Positions 28,552-40,872 of a stretch of DNA of 64,000 bases are shown here, piece by piece. Both the position numbers and the translations under genes were made by a program. Where the stretch lies: the NCBI GenBank assembly GCA_049487715.1, contig CP150567.1, positions 124,001-188,000 of the forward strand, written 5' to 3'. Each line of letters starts with the position of its first letter. Position 1 is the first letter of the stretch. This DNA is from Pycnococcus provasolii (lineage: Eukaryota > Chlorophyta > Pseudoscourfieldiophyceae > Pseudoscourfieldiales). The notes under the pieces are model-generated. The model saw nothing but the letters and a program-made list of their open reading frames with translations, was not told the origin of the DNA and searched no databases.

Positions 28552-29319
28552 CAATATCGCCCCCCCTAGGTTACTTAAGGTACTTAAAGGCCACACACAA
28601 CAAGCTATATACCTATCTATATAGTGCTAATAAGGGCATGAGCTGCCGGACATCACGGCGCCATCAAAGGGATGATGATGGAAAGGGATCCGATCCACAA
28701 AGCTCAAGTTTAGTCTATCATACGGGGGATCCTCTCGGCCTCTGGGGGGGAATCCCACTTACTGTATTTGGTAGTTGGGAAGAACTATAAAAACTACCCG
28801 GTAAAATACACCCCACCTGATGCCTGAGGGGAACTGGGGAAGTAGAGCACTTGCGAAGGCTGATATGGCGCCCACCTACCACTATGGCGCCCAGAGTTTT
28901 TAGACTTTGGTCGAGGAAATACAGGAAACTTACCACCCCCAGGCTGCCAGGGGGCATGTCACGGCTGTCACGCGTGCGCAGTACTTGTACAGTAGCTCAG
29001 CACTACGGGTAGTACAGTAGCTAACTTACCTGTACTGTACAGTACTGTACTGTAGTACTTAACCTTACCTATGTAGACACGCTGGGCACGACGACGACAC
29101 ATGTCGGCAACTTTAGTCTATGAAATGGATCGCACACGCTGTCTTGGATGTTCCAATCACTGCTCCCGTTTCTTTCCCAACCAGCGTTAGGGGTAGGTAG
29201 GTTGGGTTAGATGGAGTTGACTTGTTCCCCTTCTTCAGCTACAAAAACAAAATTATTATTATTATCACAGTATTCGTTATTATCATTCTTATATTATCAC
29301 ATCATACAGTAAGGTCACG
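28552..29319. other. Intergenic region rich in GTAC palindromes
   Basis: Contains TTTAGTCTA (28708), GGGGGATCC (28728), CTACCCGGTAA (28794) and a cluster of TACAGTA/GTACTGTA motifs from 28981 to 29060, including the perfect palindrome GTACTGTACAGTAC (29033-29046). It ends in an AT-rich stretch that is probably the 3' flank of the polycystin-like gene. No ORF with recognisable content. Confidence 0.5.
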
Positions 29320-32300
29320 TCACGCGGCGTCGTCACCATCAGGAGGAGGCTCGGGGTGAACCATCGCAAGGTGCGCCCCCTCCTCTTCCTCTTCGTTGTC
29401 ATCTGTATCCTCACCACCATCTGCAGCATCAACAATCAAATCACGAATGCCACCAGGGACCGCGTCAGGTACTTCCTCTTCCTGAACTGGCGTGGGAGGA
29501 CCTGAGGAAGCACGCAAGTGAGGATCGTCAACCACGTCATCCAAGTCGCGCTGGATCTCGACCACGGTTGTCAGCTCCACATTCGTTGTGCTTTCGTCGG
29601 TAAGCTCTGGATGTACAAGTGCATGTTCAGCCTCCTCCTCGTCCTCATCATCGGATGCTCCTTCAGCCTTGTTCAAATCACAATCAACGATTGTTGATTC
29701 ACACTTCTCAAAGTCAGGCTCATCAACAAAGTTATCATCAGGATGAATCTTGACCTCTCCGCGATGGCTCGAGTGCTCGAGTGGGTTGTGCGTCCACTCA
29801 AGTGCGCTCAAAACATTCTCTGGAATCTCAGCAACACGCTCAGCACGCTTCGGCGTTTCATCAATCCTAGCCGTAATCGCCGCCTTTTCCTTCGCCTCTT
29901 CCTTCGCCCTTCTCAGACGTTCCCTTGACGTTTCTATGTCCTCACCCAGCATCTGCGTGAATACGGCAATCAATGCACCAATAGCATCGCACATTTCTAC
30001 CGTGATACTGCACATGCCACGGGCGGTGTCACGTCCACGCTGCAGCGTAGCCTTAACCAGCCCAGCCCCTCGCAGCTGGAGAAACTCTGACCCCGATTTT
30101 GAGCCAACATCGTAGACCACTCGCTTGCCCAGCATACTGCATGCGTGCATCTGCGAGCGATGAAGCTCCTGTGGAGTCATAGCACCAATCATCCTCTGCA
30201 CGGCGCCAAGAGTGAGCTCTCGATAAGCTCGCGAGCGATCATCCCAAAGGTACTCTCTTGCACGTTCCTCGCCAAACACTAGGGCGTATTCGGACTTGGG
30301 CACGAAACTGTACAGTAGGTAGTCAACCTTGTCAAGCGATGCGCCACTTCCCCCTTTCGTAGTTTTCTTACTCGCAAACGAGACCATGCGACTAAGGAAT
30401 CCCGACACACGAGTGCCCGGCGATAACGTCAAGGACTTGACCAGACCGTATATGCCACCACTTTCTCTATTCGCCGCTTTTGTATCCGAGCCCAATTTTT
30501 TCCACTTGCCAACCAACCTTTCCCTTGATTCGCTTCGCTGACCAAGCGTAATGCCTTGATGTAGACTGCAGATCACTTCGCCGAGGGCAACAGCACCAAG
30601 AGTACCCACAACAGGGAGCTGGATTTCGTACCGATCAGCCTGATTCATGCGAAGCCATCGCGCCGCATCAGTCGCAAGCCCGTCCTTGTTCACGTTTCCT
30701 TTCATCACAGTCGAACTGTTCTCGTCATTGTGTGATGTAGGGCGGTCGATAACGCCGTCTGTAAGGTCTTCGGATCGATCGGCCGCCTTCTGCAATCGGC
30801 TCAGCGCATTGCTGAGCGACCTCTTCATCTCCCGCGCCTCGCGGCGCTCGCTCGCTGAGGTTGCGTGCGACTTAGCCTCCTTACTCTGCATTAAATCCCT
30901 CCTCGCCTTGGACCACAGGCGATGCATCTTCTCCATACGTGCACCATGGGCACGAATGGTGCTCCCAATTTCAGCGGTGGCGGAAGACTCCGAATCAAGT
31001 TCTTCTTGAATTTTGATAAGTCCATTATAAAGCGCAACTTTCTCCGACATAGGCACGGCGACGTATACCTTTTTCGACCCCGCCTTCCGTGGCTTTGTAG
31101 ACATCGACAAAGCTTCATTTAAGATAGACAAATCGACCACGTCCTCAAGTTTCATCTTCTCACCCAACATCTGGAACGTCGACATCAATTTTGCTTTTTT
31201 CCAAAGCGCGAGCGGGCGCTTTTGGGTGGAGAGAGTTGTTCTATCCTCCTCTTCACAAGCATATTTGACAAGATCGTCGACGATAGCATCGACCGTCTCT
31301 TCAGCGGAGAGAGTTGCTCTATCCTCCTCTTCACAAGCATATTTGACAAGATCGTCGACGATAGCATCGACCGTCTCTTCACTGATGTCTTTCTGAAGTT
31401 CATCGACGATTGCGTCATCAGCCTCTATTTGTGAGCCCTCATTGTTAAGTTCTGCCGCAATCGCGCGAAGGGACCCCGTATTTGCATCAAGGTCCTCGTC
31501 ACGCTCGCCTTGCAAAATGCTCTCCAGCACAGCGCCTGGTCGCAAGTCGAGGAGTAATTCAGCCGGGTGCACTGACGCATGCTTGCCCTTGTGCCTACGA
31601 GTCGATGTTCCAACCCTTAAGAACGCAGCAGCATATGAATTCAGATACATCGCCTTTATGATTGCCAACATCTTTCGCAGTCCCGGTCTGTACCACGATC
31701 CTTCCTCAGATGCCTGATTGAAAATACGTTCCCCCTCGCTAGCATGCGTTTGTCGGTACTCTTCCGATGCCCGTATTCGCCCTCGCTCCTCGCAAAACAG
31801 ATCCGTGACAATTGCGACGTAGAATTGGGCTAGCATGTATACGGTCACAAGAGGGTAGAACGTAAACACCGCGCCGACGCATACGTACTCGGCAGTACTC
31901 TGAACAACATTCTTTGGGGCGAGCGTGTCTTTCGCAAGCCCCGTGAGGTCGCCAAGCACATATTCGTAAAGCGCCCAATGCGCTTCCTCAACCTTGCTGA
32001 GCAGCTTGACGCGATCGCCAATCACGATATGAACGATGAACGCACACCCCCAAGTCAAAACGATCATCACGACGGAAAGCACAATCAAGTCCGGCATGCC
32101 GCGCTGCGTGGAGCGCACGATGGCATAGAACGCGGTGGAACCGCCCAGAAGCTTGAAGACGTTTCCTGCGATTAGAATCACGATAGGAGCTTGGGCAAAG
32201 AGAAAGCCATACCATATATTTGTCATGCTGTCAATACGCTCTAGCGTGCTCACGTAGGCATCTCGCGAGCTGGCATCCAATGGCAGAGATGAGCGGTAAG

Positions 32301-33551
32301 CGCCGCCAGGAACCCCCGCCTGCGCGTCCTGCGGCGGTGCAAGGCGCTTGGGCAGGAGAAGGCGAGCCTTCGCTGACCCGTCGTTATCGTAGAACTGGTA
32401 CCCATCGTCATACGTGAATGTACGCACGAACTCGAATGAATACCACCATTGGAGCATGATTGAAATCGCAATCAAAGATGGCATCGCGACGTTGGTGAAA
32501 TCTGACAAGATGGTCCACGCACTTCGCATCGCAACGTTCTTCACAACCACCAAACGCTGCCTCTTTCTTGCCTCGGCTATTCCACGCATCGCGCGCTTAG
32601 CAAATGCGTGCGCTTGATTCATCACGAGAACCATGGAAATGATCGCCACCAGGATCTCCATGACGAATCGAGTTACGCCAGCCATACTCTGAAAGTAGTA
32701 TCGAATCGGAAGGACCACGTACTGCGATTCAGCAAGAATCTCGCCGCTTAATCCGCGCGAGAAGCTAATCGACAGGTCAACGATTGTCTCCAGCTTCGCG
32801 TTGTTCATTGGCATGCGTACAGTCACCGTCTCAGTGTGATTGTCCATGAATCTTCCCGCGGCGATCGACGTGAGCATCTTTCGAGCACCAAATCCCGAGA
32901 CAACACCCGTGATGAACACGTCAAATCTCGTTTCAGATCCAGAACTTGTGTCCCCGTACTCGTAGCTCGTGTTGTAGAAAGCGTAAGGCTTTCCATCGGC
33001 CCGAATCTCACCCCGACCAGTGTCGTAGAAAGCACCCCTGAAAGGCTCCAGCGAAGGCTCGTACAGTACCTTACTCAAAATCTCACCGGACGAATCTCTC
33101 ATGCCCATAATCGAAATGGACGGGTCGTAGCCAAATGGAGCACCAACCGAGGTGACTCCACAACCTCCCCTTGGCAAAAAGGAAGAAAAGCGTCCCGCAA
33201 CTGCCTGACAACCTACCGCTTGCTTGCGGCGCACCGTGCGAATTTGCATTCCTCCAATGACGCGTAAGTCTTCGACAGCACCAATGCTGCGTGGTCGGCG
33301 ATAAGCTCTCCAGTTCACCTGTGCCAAGTCTTCCATGGCAATTTGACTGCCATCGTCTGCTGCAATGTAGCCAGCCCATCCTCCTTCGAGCGCTTCTTCC
33401 GCCGACGCTTGTATATTTTGGATGGATTTATCTGGCGTTCGACTCCCACGAGCACTAACGCGCAAAAGCTTACGTCCACGTCGTGATGGATCCATCAGAG
33501 GCTTCAGAACTCCCCCAGATTGGTCCGTTCCATTTTGTGCCATGGAAGCGA

Positions 33552-33583
<32 letters not shown>

Positions 33584-36500
33584 ACTGTGCTTGCATTATG
33601 CGTTCGGATCATGTACTCAGCAAATATCGAATCCTCTCTCAGTCCGGAACGATTGCAAGCCGGAAATTCCGCCGAAGATGAGGCATAATTGCTCTTCAGG
33701 GACTGCGCTCGTGAAGCCACGCTTTCTTCCAGATTGGCGAGCAGCTGCATGCTCGCCGCCAACTGGCTGGGCGTAATGGTCTGAGCCTCATTGAGCGCTT
33801 CCAGGGCAGCCACCAACTGTTCCGTCAGTGCCAGAAGCTCCTGTGCCATACGCGTGGCATTTGCCTGTCCGCTTGCCGCATTTTGGAATATGTCTCGAAC
33901 GTCAGTGACGAGTTGCATTTGTCCCGTGCTTTCGTCAGCTCCGAGTGCCAGCAAACGCATCTGCAGATTCGCATCGTCGGTACTGTCAACAACAGCCTTG
34001 GCGGAGACGAGGGCCGCGTCAATCTTGAGGCGGATGTACTCTGGTCCAGAAGTCGCCGGAGACTTCGTAGCCATCGATGTTGGGACGATGGAGGCGCGAC
34101 GCGTGGCTTCTCCAAGATTCCTGCGCAGCTGTGCTGGCGACTTGCCCACGCTTTGCACAACTGTTGCTGCAAAGATGTGCGAGCTAGCACCCGTCGACGT
34201 GCACGATGTGAGGTGCACGCCACCAACAGGAACGGACATTGCGTCTGCCACGCTGGCTCGTGTTTGCACAGACAAACTAGTCGTGGCATCGGATAGTGCT
34301 GCACTGCAATCCGTTGCATTCTCACTCTGCACAGTCACGTTCAATGTCTGTTGCGACCCTTCCACAATGTGAATTGCAAGATTACCTGTCGCCTCGCTTT
34401 TCTGTTCCCCATTATTGCTCGTCGCGGAGACGCTGAATGTGTACTCGCCCACTTCGCACTTGCCAGCGTTGAGGTTTGACGCGCTGCACTTCACCTCATC
34501 CGAGCTCTTGAATGTTACCGTCGCCGATAGGTCGCCTTCTGCTTCGCTGCTTGCCCTGGCGCCACAAAGCGGCCAAGACAAGTTCGCGTAAGCATTCGCA
34601 CAAGCCTGCACGGGGCCCGCGAGGTACGGCGCGTCATAAGGAACAGGTCGCTGACCAAAGAGGAAAAGGAACGGACCCTCCGACGAGGGTGGTGTAAGGA
34701 GCGTGATTTTTGGCGTCGAATCTGGCTCCGCCGAACCTTCGGAGAGAGCCGCGAGCTCGGCTGCCGCCGCGCACGTCACCGCCTCACACTTACCCTTTGG
34801 ATCTTCCTCAGGACACCACGTCTCACCCTCTGCACAAGGCGCAACGATATTGATTGTACGTGTGACGCTGCCCGTAAGTCCGGCGCTGTCATAGGCGGTG
34901 AACGTGATGGGAAACACCGAATCGACCGGCGCGGAAGTGTTCAGGCAGTGAGCAATGCCAGCCTGCTTCACGCGGTACTGCTTGCATCCGGTGGACATGC
35001 AGCTGTCGGGCGCACATGCCACCACTGCATCGAGAAGATCAGCCTCCTCGTCTTGCACCGTAACACCAGGCTCGCACAACTCAGAATTTCCCTCGCCACA
35101 CATCGCGTACGGCTTGAAACGAGGGAGTTTGAGCACAACACCGTCAACGGCACCCGTGCTCTTGAGCATTAACGTCGGTGGATTGTTCACGGCCACAGTC
35201 TCCGTTTCCTCCGTCTCCAGGTCACCCGCACATGGCACACCCTCAGGTGTACATGTCACTTCATCTGCACACGCTTCGTATCCATCTGGACAGCTGACAA
35301 GCTTCTTCACCTTTCGCGTGACAGAGGCTGTTTGCTCGGCCGAGTCAGTGACGGAGAAGACAATCTCGTGTATGCCTGGCTCGGCAAGCTGCGTCGCACA
35401 TCCATCGAGGCCGTCGCTCTTGAATGACTTGCCGCACACTTCCACCATATCATTCAGGTCACTCGTAACCTTGCTCGTCGCGGTGGCACCGCGGTCGCAG
35501 AGAGCGCTCATCTCGGCATCCGGCGGGCACTTGCTGTACCCGGCATCCGCAGGAACGACTGGAAATGCCTCACCGAGCAGCTGAATGGTTGGCGGCGGAG
35601 GCGGCGACGGCGCCGGTTCGTCTGATGCTCCGATATCGGCATCGCACGAGCCTGCGGCATTGCTACATTTCCCACTTGAGCAAAGCGTGTCGCCGTCACC
35701 CTCCTCTTTTGGACAGGCTTTTACCACCTTGATCCAACGCTGCACCTCAGGTGCCTCGTTGCCCGCTTCATCACGCAGCGTGTAGCGGATAACTTGATAC
35801 TCACCTTCGAATGGTTGCCAAGTATCCACCGTATCATTACCGAACACATTCGCCGTGAGAGGCACCATCGTGTTGTTATCCCCAACCACGTCGTAGGCAT
35901 CCACGCCTTCGTCGGTATACTTCGAGCCTTGCATCACCTCCACGACCAGCACAACCATGCCCGAAGGTGTATTGCCGTATTCGCCATTTCCTCGCAATTG
36001 CATGATGGGAGGCGTCGTGTCCACAGGAGGTGGTTCCGGCGTGCTAGCTGCTGCAGCACCATCTCCCGAGCTGTCGACGCAGAAGCCTGATACCGTGCAT
36101 GTGCCGTCGCCGCACGTCGGAAGCTCATTCGGGTCCTCACACGGATTTTCCACAGAAACCTCTCGTGTCGCATTCGCCATATTTGCCGCCTCGTCGACGC
36201 AGCGATATGCGACGGTGTAGACCCCTATACGAGACGTGTTAACCTCAGGTACGACTTCATTGGAAGTACCGTAGGTGATGCGCATTTCGTCGATGGAAAT
36301 CAGACCATCACGGTCGTCCGTGCAGGTTGCTCCTGCGTCGACGTAAGGGTTCGAATCGAGCAGACGCACCGTGACACGCGAAACTCCCTTAATTGCTATG
36401 ACGGGGGCATTGGTATCCGGTGGCAAAGGAGCGGCGGTTGTGGCCGATTCCGTCTCATCTTCATTTGTCGCCGCGAGGATGGGAGGAGGAGATGGAGGAG

Positions 36501-39500
36501 GAGATGGAGGAGGAGATGGAGGTGGAGATGGAGGTGGTGAAGGTGGTGGGAATGGAGATGGAGGTGGCGGCGGGGAAGGCGGCGGCGAAGGAGGAGGAGA
36601 CGGAGATGTTGGTGGAGGTGGAGGAGATGGAGGAGGAGATGGAGGTGGAGATGGAGGTGGTGAAGGTGGAGGAGGTGGAGGAGATGGAGGTGGAGATGGA
36701 GGTGGTGAAGGCGGCGGCGAAGGCGGCGGGGAAGGAGGCGGAGATGGAGGTGGTGAAGGCGGCGGCGGTGGACTCGCCTGACCAATTCCCGCAGTCCCCC
36801 CAAGGGCAACTTCCAGACCCACCATGCCATTTTTAGCCATCATCGATGAAAGCTGTTCGTTGAATCCTCCATAGTTGTCACCAGTATTGACGGCATTTGA
36901 TAGCGTGTCGGCGAACGACGCGGGAGCGGTGACGCGAACATTCAGAGTCATCGAGCCGAAGGGTAGGCTGCGACGGGTTGTGTTCGACGAAATCGAGTGC
37001 TCTGGCTCGGGATCACCGTCTTTCCATATTGCCACGTAAACTTGCTCGTTGGCCACTGGGCTCAGGTCAGATACTGCACCTACCAGCACGTCTTTCACGG
37101 CCGCTGTGTACATTTCCTCCATCGTGTCATCCCAAATCCCTCCTCCAGGACCAACTGTTTGCAGAGAAAATTCTACCAGAGCTTGCTCCACGGGCGGTGG
37201 TGGAGAGGGTGGCGGAGGAGGAGATGGAGGTGGAGATGGAGGTGGAGATGGAGGAGGAGATGGAGGAGGAGGTGCACAGGCCGACAGTACGTCGGTACCT
37301 GGCTGCCAACGCACGTACACCACTTGCGATTCCACATTCCCGTTGTCGTGTGGATCCAGCACGACACTCGCGGGCAGCTGCACCTCCAAGTCCACAAACG
37401 AGCCGCACACGCCGGTTGCAACACTCGGCTGGATCGTCACGTCGTATGCACTCGCGCTCGACGCGTTTAGATCCAGTGCCGTCACATCCAATGTGTACGT
37501 GACTGCCTGATCAAACGTCGTGTTGCCCGTCTCCGTCACACCAGTCGTACGTACGACGAAGCTCGAAGGCAACAATCCCGCGACTGGCTCGCTCACCACG
37601 CCGTCGACGTTGTCGTACGGATCGTCTTCGAAAAACCCCAGTTTGAGTTCGATCTTCGCCGACGTGACGACCGCGGAGCTGTTCACATCGCCAGCGCGTC
37701 CATCACTCAGGGCAAGGATCGCATTTGGCTTGATCACATCGGGCGGCGGTGGTGTGGGTGGCGGAGGAAGAGGTGGTGGTGGAAATGGAGGAGGAGGTGC
37801 ACAGGCCGACAGTACGTCGGTACCTGGCTGCCAACGCACGTACACCACTTGCGATTCCACATTCCCGTTGTCGTGTGGATCCAGCACGACACTCGCGGGC
37901 AGCTGCACCTCCAAGTCCACAAACGAGCCGCACACGCCGGTTGCAACACTCGGCTGGATCGTCACGTCGTATGCACTCGCGCTCGACGCGTTTAGATCCA
38001 GTGCCGTCACATCCAATGTGTACGTGATTGCCTGATCAAATGCCGTGTTGCCCGTCTCCGCCACACCAGTCGTACGTACGACGAAGCTCGAAGGCAACAA
38101 TCCCGCGACTGGCTCGCTCACCACGCCGTCGACGTTGTCGTACGGATCGTCTTCGAAAAACCCCAGTTTGAGTTCGATCTTCGCCGACGTGACGACCGCG
38201 GAGCTGTTCACATCGCCAGCGCGTCCATCACTCAGGGCAAGGATCGCATTTGGCTTGATCACATCGGGCGGCGGTGGTGAAGGTGGAGGTGGCGGAGATG
38301 GAGGTGGAGATGGAGGTGGTGAAGGTGGAGGGGATGGTGGTGGTGAAGGTGGAGGAGGTGGTGGTGAAGGTGGCGGAGATGGAGGTGGAGATGGAGGTGG
38401 TGAAGGTGGAGGAGATGGAGGTGGAGATGGAGGTGGTGAAGGTGGAGGGGATGGTGGAGGAGATGGAGGTGGAGGTGGTGAAGGTGGAGGAGATGGAGGT
38501 GGAGATGGAGGTGGTGAAGGTGGCGGAGATGGAGGTGGAGATGGAGGTGGTGAAGGTGGAGGAGATGGAGGTGGAGGTGGTGAAGGTGGAGGAGATGGAG
38601 GTGGAGATGGAGGTGGTGAAGGTGGAGGAGATGGAGGTGGAGATGGAGGTGGTGAAGGTGGAGGAGATGGAGGTGGAGATGGAGGTGGTGAAGGTGGAGG
38701 AGATGGAGGTGGAGATGGAGGTGGTGACGGAATTGAGCAGGTTACGCCAGCATCTTCGGTGTGTCCGCAATTATGACCCCCAGGGAAACTTGGTTTACCT
38801 CTGTGTGTGCAGCTGAGTAAATTGCTTTCAGTTCCAACACAGCCCAGGTCATCCAAGTAGATTCCATTATGTCCATCAGAGCGAGATGATCCCTGCCCAA
38901 AGTGTGCACAGCAGTGCGAGGTACCTGCGTAGCCAGAATAGCCGAGCTGACGGCACACCACCGTGGCATCTTCTGTACCAAAGCTGTCATCGCACACGGT
39001 TCCCCATTGACCAGTGCTAGATGAGTAAATTTCAACTCTCCCTTGGTAAGCATTCGCACCATTAACGAGACGAACCTGTCCGTTGCTATTCAGCAGGTTG
39101 CGACGAAATGTCGAAGCGTTTGCAAAGCTCGCCAACTCGTCCTTGCCAGTTACCTTTGCCAGCCCCAAGTCTTCCGCGACTGTAGCAAGCTTGCGTCGGC
39201 GGCCAAGCAGTCCGATTGAACCCAGAGCACTGCGCAGCGCATCTTCGACAGACGCGGGAGGTGGCGGTGCAGGTGGTGGCATCGCCAATGGTACTGGCGG
39301 CGGCGCCAACGGTGTAAACGGTAGCGGTGGGGTCGGCGGCGGGCTCGGAGGCTGTGGCGGGCGAGGTGGCGGTGCGGGTGACGGCGGCGGCGGCGGGCGT
39401 TTAGGACTCGGCGGAGATGGAGGCGGTCTTGGTGAGAGTGGCGGAACTGGTGGCGAAGGCGGCGACGGTGGAGCGGGAGGCGGCGGTAATGGTGGCAATG

Positions 39501-40872
39501 GCGGTGGCGATGGCGGCCGAGGAGGCGGTCCCGGTGGCAGCTGTGGAGGTGCAGCTGGTACCGCAGGAAATGGAGGTGGGGGAGGCGGCGGAGGCTGCAG
39601 CGCATGCTTCGGGAGAAGCGCCACGCACTGGCTCCAAGTGGACGAGTTGAGCCAAACACGCTGCCCACTGTCGGCATTCGATGCCGCGTTGGCGATGGCC
39701 GTAGCGAGGCCGCCCCTCTCGAGCAGCTCGTTGTCGAGCAAAAGTCCGCTCGTACGTCCCGTGGGATCGCCGTCAATCTTGAGGTACCACGTTCCGCCGT
39801 CGAGTGCGTGCCGTGCGAGCACCTGCCCCTTGATGGCGTTGGATGGAAACGCCTGATCCTCGTCATAGATGCACAGGTCGGCGTAGCCCGCGTGCGCGCG
39901 TCGCGAGTCGCGCTTGCACACGTTCCACCTCGCGGCATCGCGGAGCTCCGTCGCTTCCAGCGCGGGGTGTTTAAAATTGCTCAGCACGACGGCAACGGCA
40001 TCCACGACGTTCGGGTCGCCTCCGCAGTCTGCAAAGCACCCGCGCCCGCCGCGCGCGGGCGTTTCGTACGGTGCTTCGCAAACGCCGTCACCGCAGACAG
40101 GGTCCCGCCATGCTTGGTCGACCATCTTGGTTCCGACCCAGAGAAGCGCGTCGTTCAGTCTCTCGAGAGACTTTGTGGGCACGGCTGCCGTCACAAGCTG
40201 TTTAACGGCTCGTCCCGTCTCGTAGCAAGCCGGCGTATTTGTTTGCACGATGACGAGCGCGAGGTACCCGAACATCATTGCTGTCCAGAAGGCGGTCTTA
40301 AGCGCCAGCCTCCAACCTATGGCTGACTGTTCGAGGCTTTCCTCCGAGTGCGCGAAGATGGAGTGCACGAGCTTCCGCTGCTCCACGCTCCTTTCCACCG
40401 ATGAGGTGACGACTGAGGTTAGAGTTCTCTTCAAGGTTTTCACGTTTTCTCGCGTTTTCGTGATGTCGTTTCCCGGCGTGATTTGGTCGTCGTGGTTCTC
40501 GGTGGTTTCACCAGGGTTGGATTGCGAGCCACGCTCAGGCGGCTCAGGCTCCTCTTCCTCTGCGGAGGAAGGAGCCGCCGCCGCCTGCGCATGCGCCCCA
40601 GCAGCGTCCACCTCCTCCCCTGCGCCGGACGTTTCCTGCGCAGGCGGCGGCACAGGCTCCTGGGCGCGACCATCGAGCTGCGGTGCCTCTGCGCCGTTCG
40701 CCTCCTCCTCAGCCGCCGCCTCAGGCGCCCCAGCAGCGTCCACCTCCTCCCCTGCGCCGGACGTTTCCTGCGCAGGCGGCGGCGGCGGCACAGGCTCCTG
40801 GGCGCGACCATCGAGCTGCGGTGCCTCTGCGCCGTTCGCCTCCTCCTCAGCTACGTCAGTTTCTTTTGCCAT
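29320..40872 (-). CDS. Giant polycystin (TRPP)-like channel with SRCR and Pro-rich ectodomain
   Basis: One uninterrupted 3850-residue frame. N-terminus: cytoplasmic, acidic, with a ~70-residue direct repeat ([20 protein letters not shown]). S1 lies near 187-214 ([17 protein letters not shown]). Then [16 protein letters not shown], a Pro-rich linker, an SRCR domain (about 600-710, [19 protein letters not shown]), long PPSPPP linkers, two almost identical ~160-residue modules (from about 870 and 1045), Ig-like/DUF5011-type repeats with TCGDGTC linkers (about 1490-2000), and a long spacer. A polycystin-type domain precedes S2 (about 2510-2710). S2-S6 follow (about 2711-3040), with pore motif EYVLGDL and S6 [15 protein letters not shown], matching the ILGD and LAIIND positions of PKD2. 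The ~800-residue cytoplasmic tail is charged. Probably a surface or ciliary mechanosensory cation channel; channel assignment is firm, role is inferred. Confidence 0.85.
31241..31396. repeat. 78-bp tandem duplication inside the channel tail
   Basis: Two nearly identical 78-bp copies encode two 26-residue units ([20 protein letters not shown]), acidic helices in the cytoplasmic tail. The frame is kept. Confidence 0.85.
36478..36777. repeat. PPSPPP-encoding minisatellite (second linker)
   Basis: GGTGGAGATGGAG-type repeats on the + strand encode Pro-Pro-Ser-Pro runs on the minus strand, as in pherophorin/extensin wall proteins of green algae. They form a stiff, potentially hydroxyproline-glycosylated rod. 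Confidence 0.85.
37268..38276. repeat. 525-bp period duplication of an ectodomain module
   Basis: Two copies (about 37268-37751 and 37793-38276) encode almost identical modules beginning [18 protein letters not shown]; the readable differences are three residues ([13 protein letters not shown] against [12 protein letters not shown]). Each is bounded by Pro-rich linkers. Near-identity suggests recent duplication or gene conversion. Confidence 0.88.
38272..38737. repeat. PPSPPP-encoding minisatellite (longest linker)
   Basis: About 465 bp of GGTGGAGATGGAGGTGGTGA-type units encoding roughly 155 residues of Pro/Ser. It lies between the SRCR domain and the first duplicated module. All units are multiples of three, so the frame is preserved. 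Confidence 0.88.

Noticed and set aside
36345-36360. GGTTCGAATC-like word suggesting a tRNA T-arm
   Set aside because: It lies inside the coding frame of the channel gene and has no matching acceptor, D or anticodon arms. No tRNA or rRNA was recognised anywhere in the window.
38045-38776. Glycine-rich plus-strand ORF that looks like a wall protein
   Set aside because: It is the complement of the PPSPPP-encoding repeats in the polycystin-like gene.
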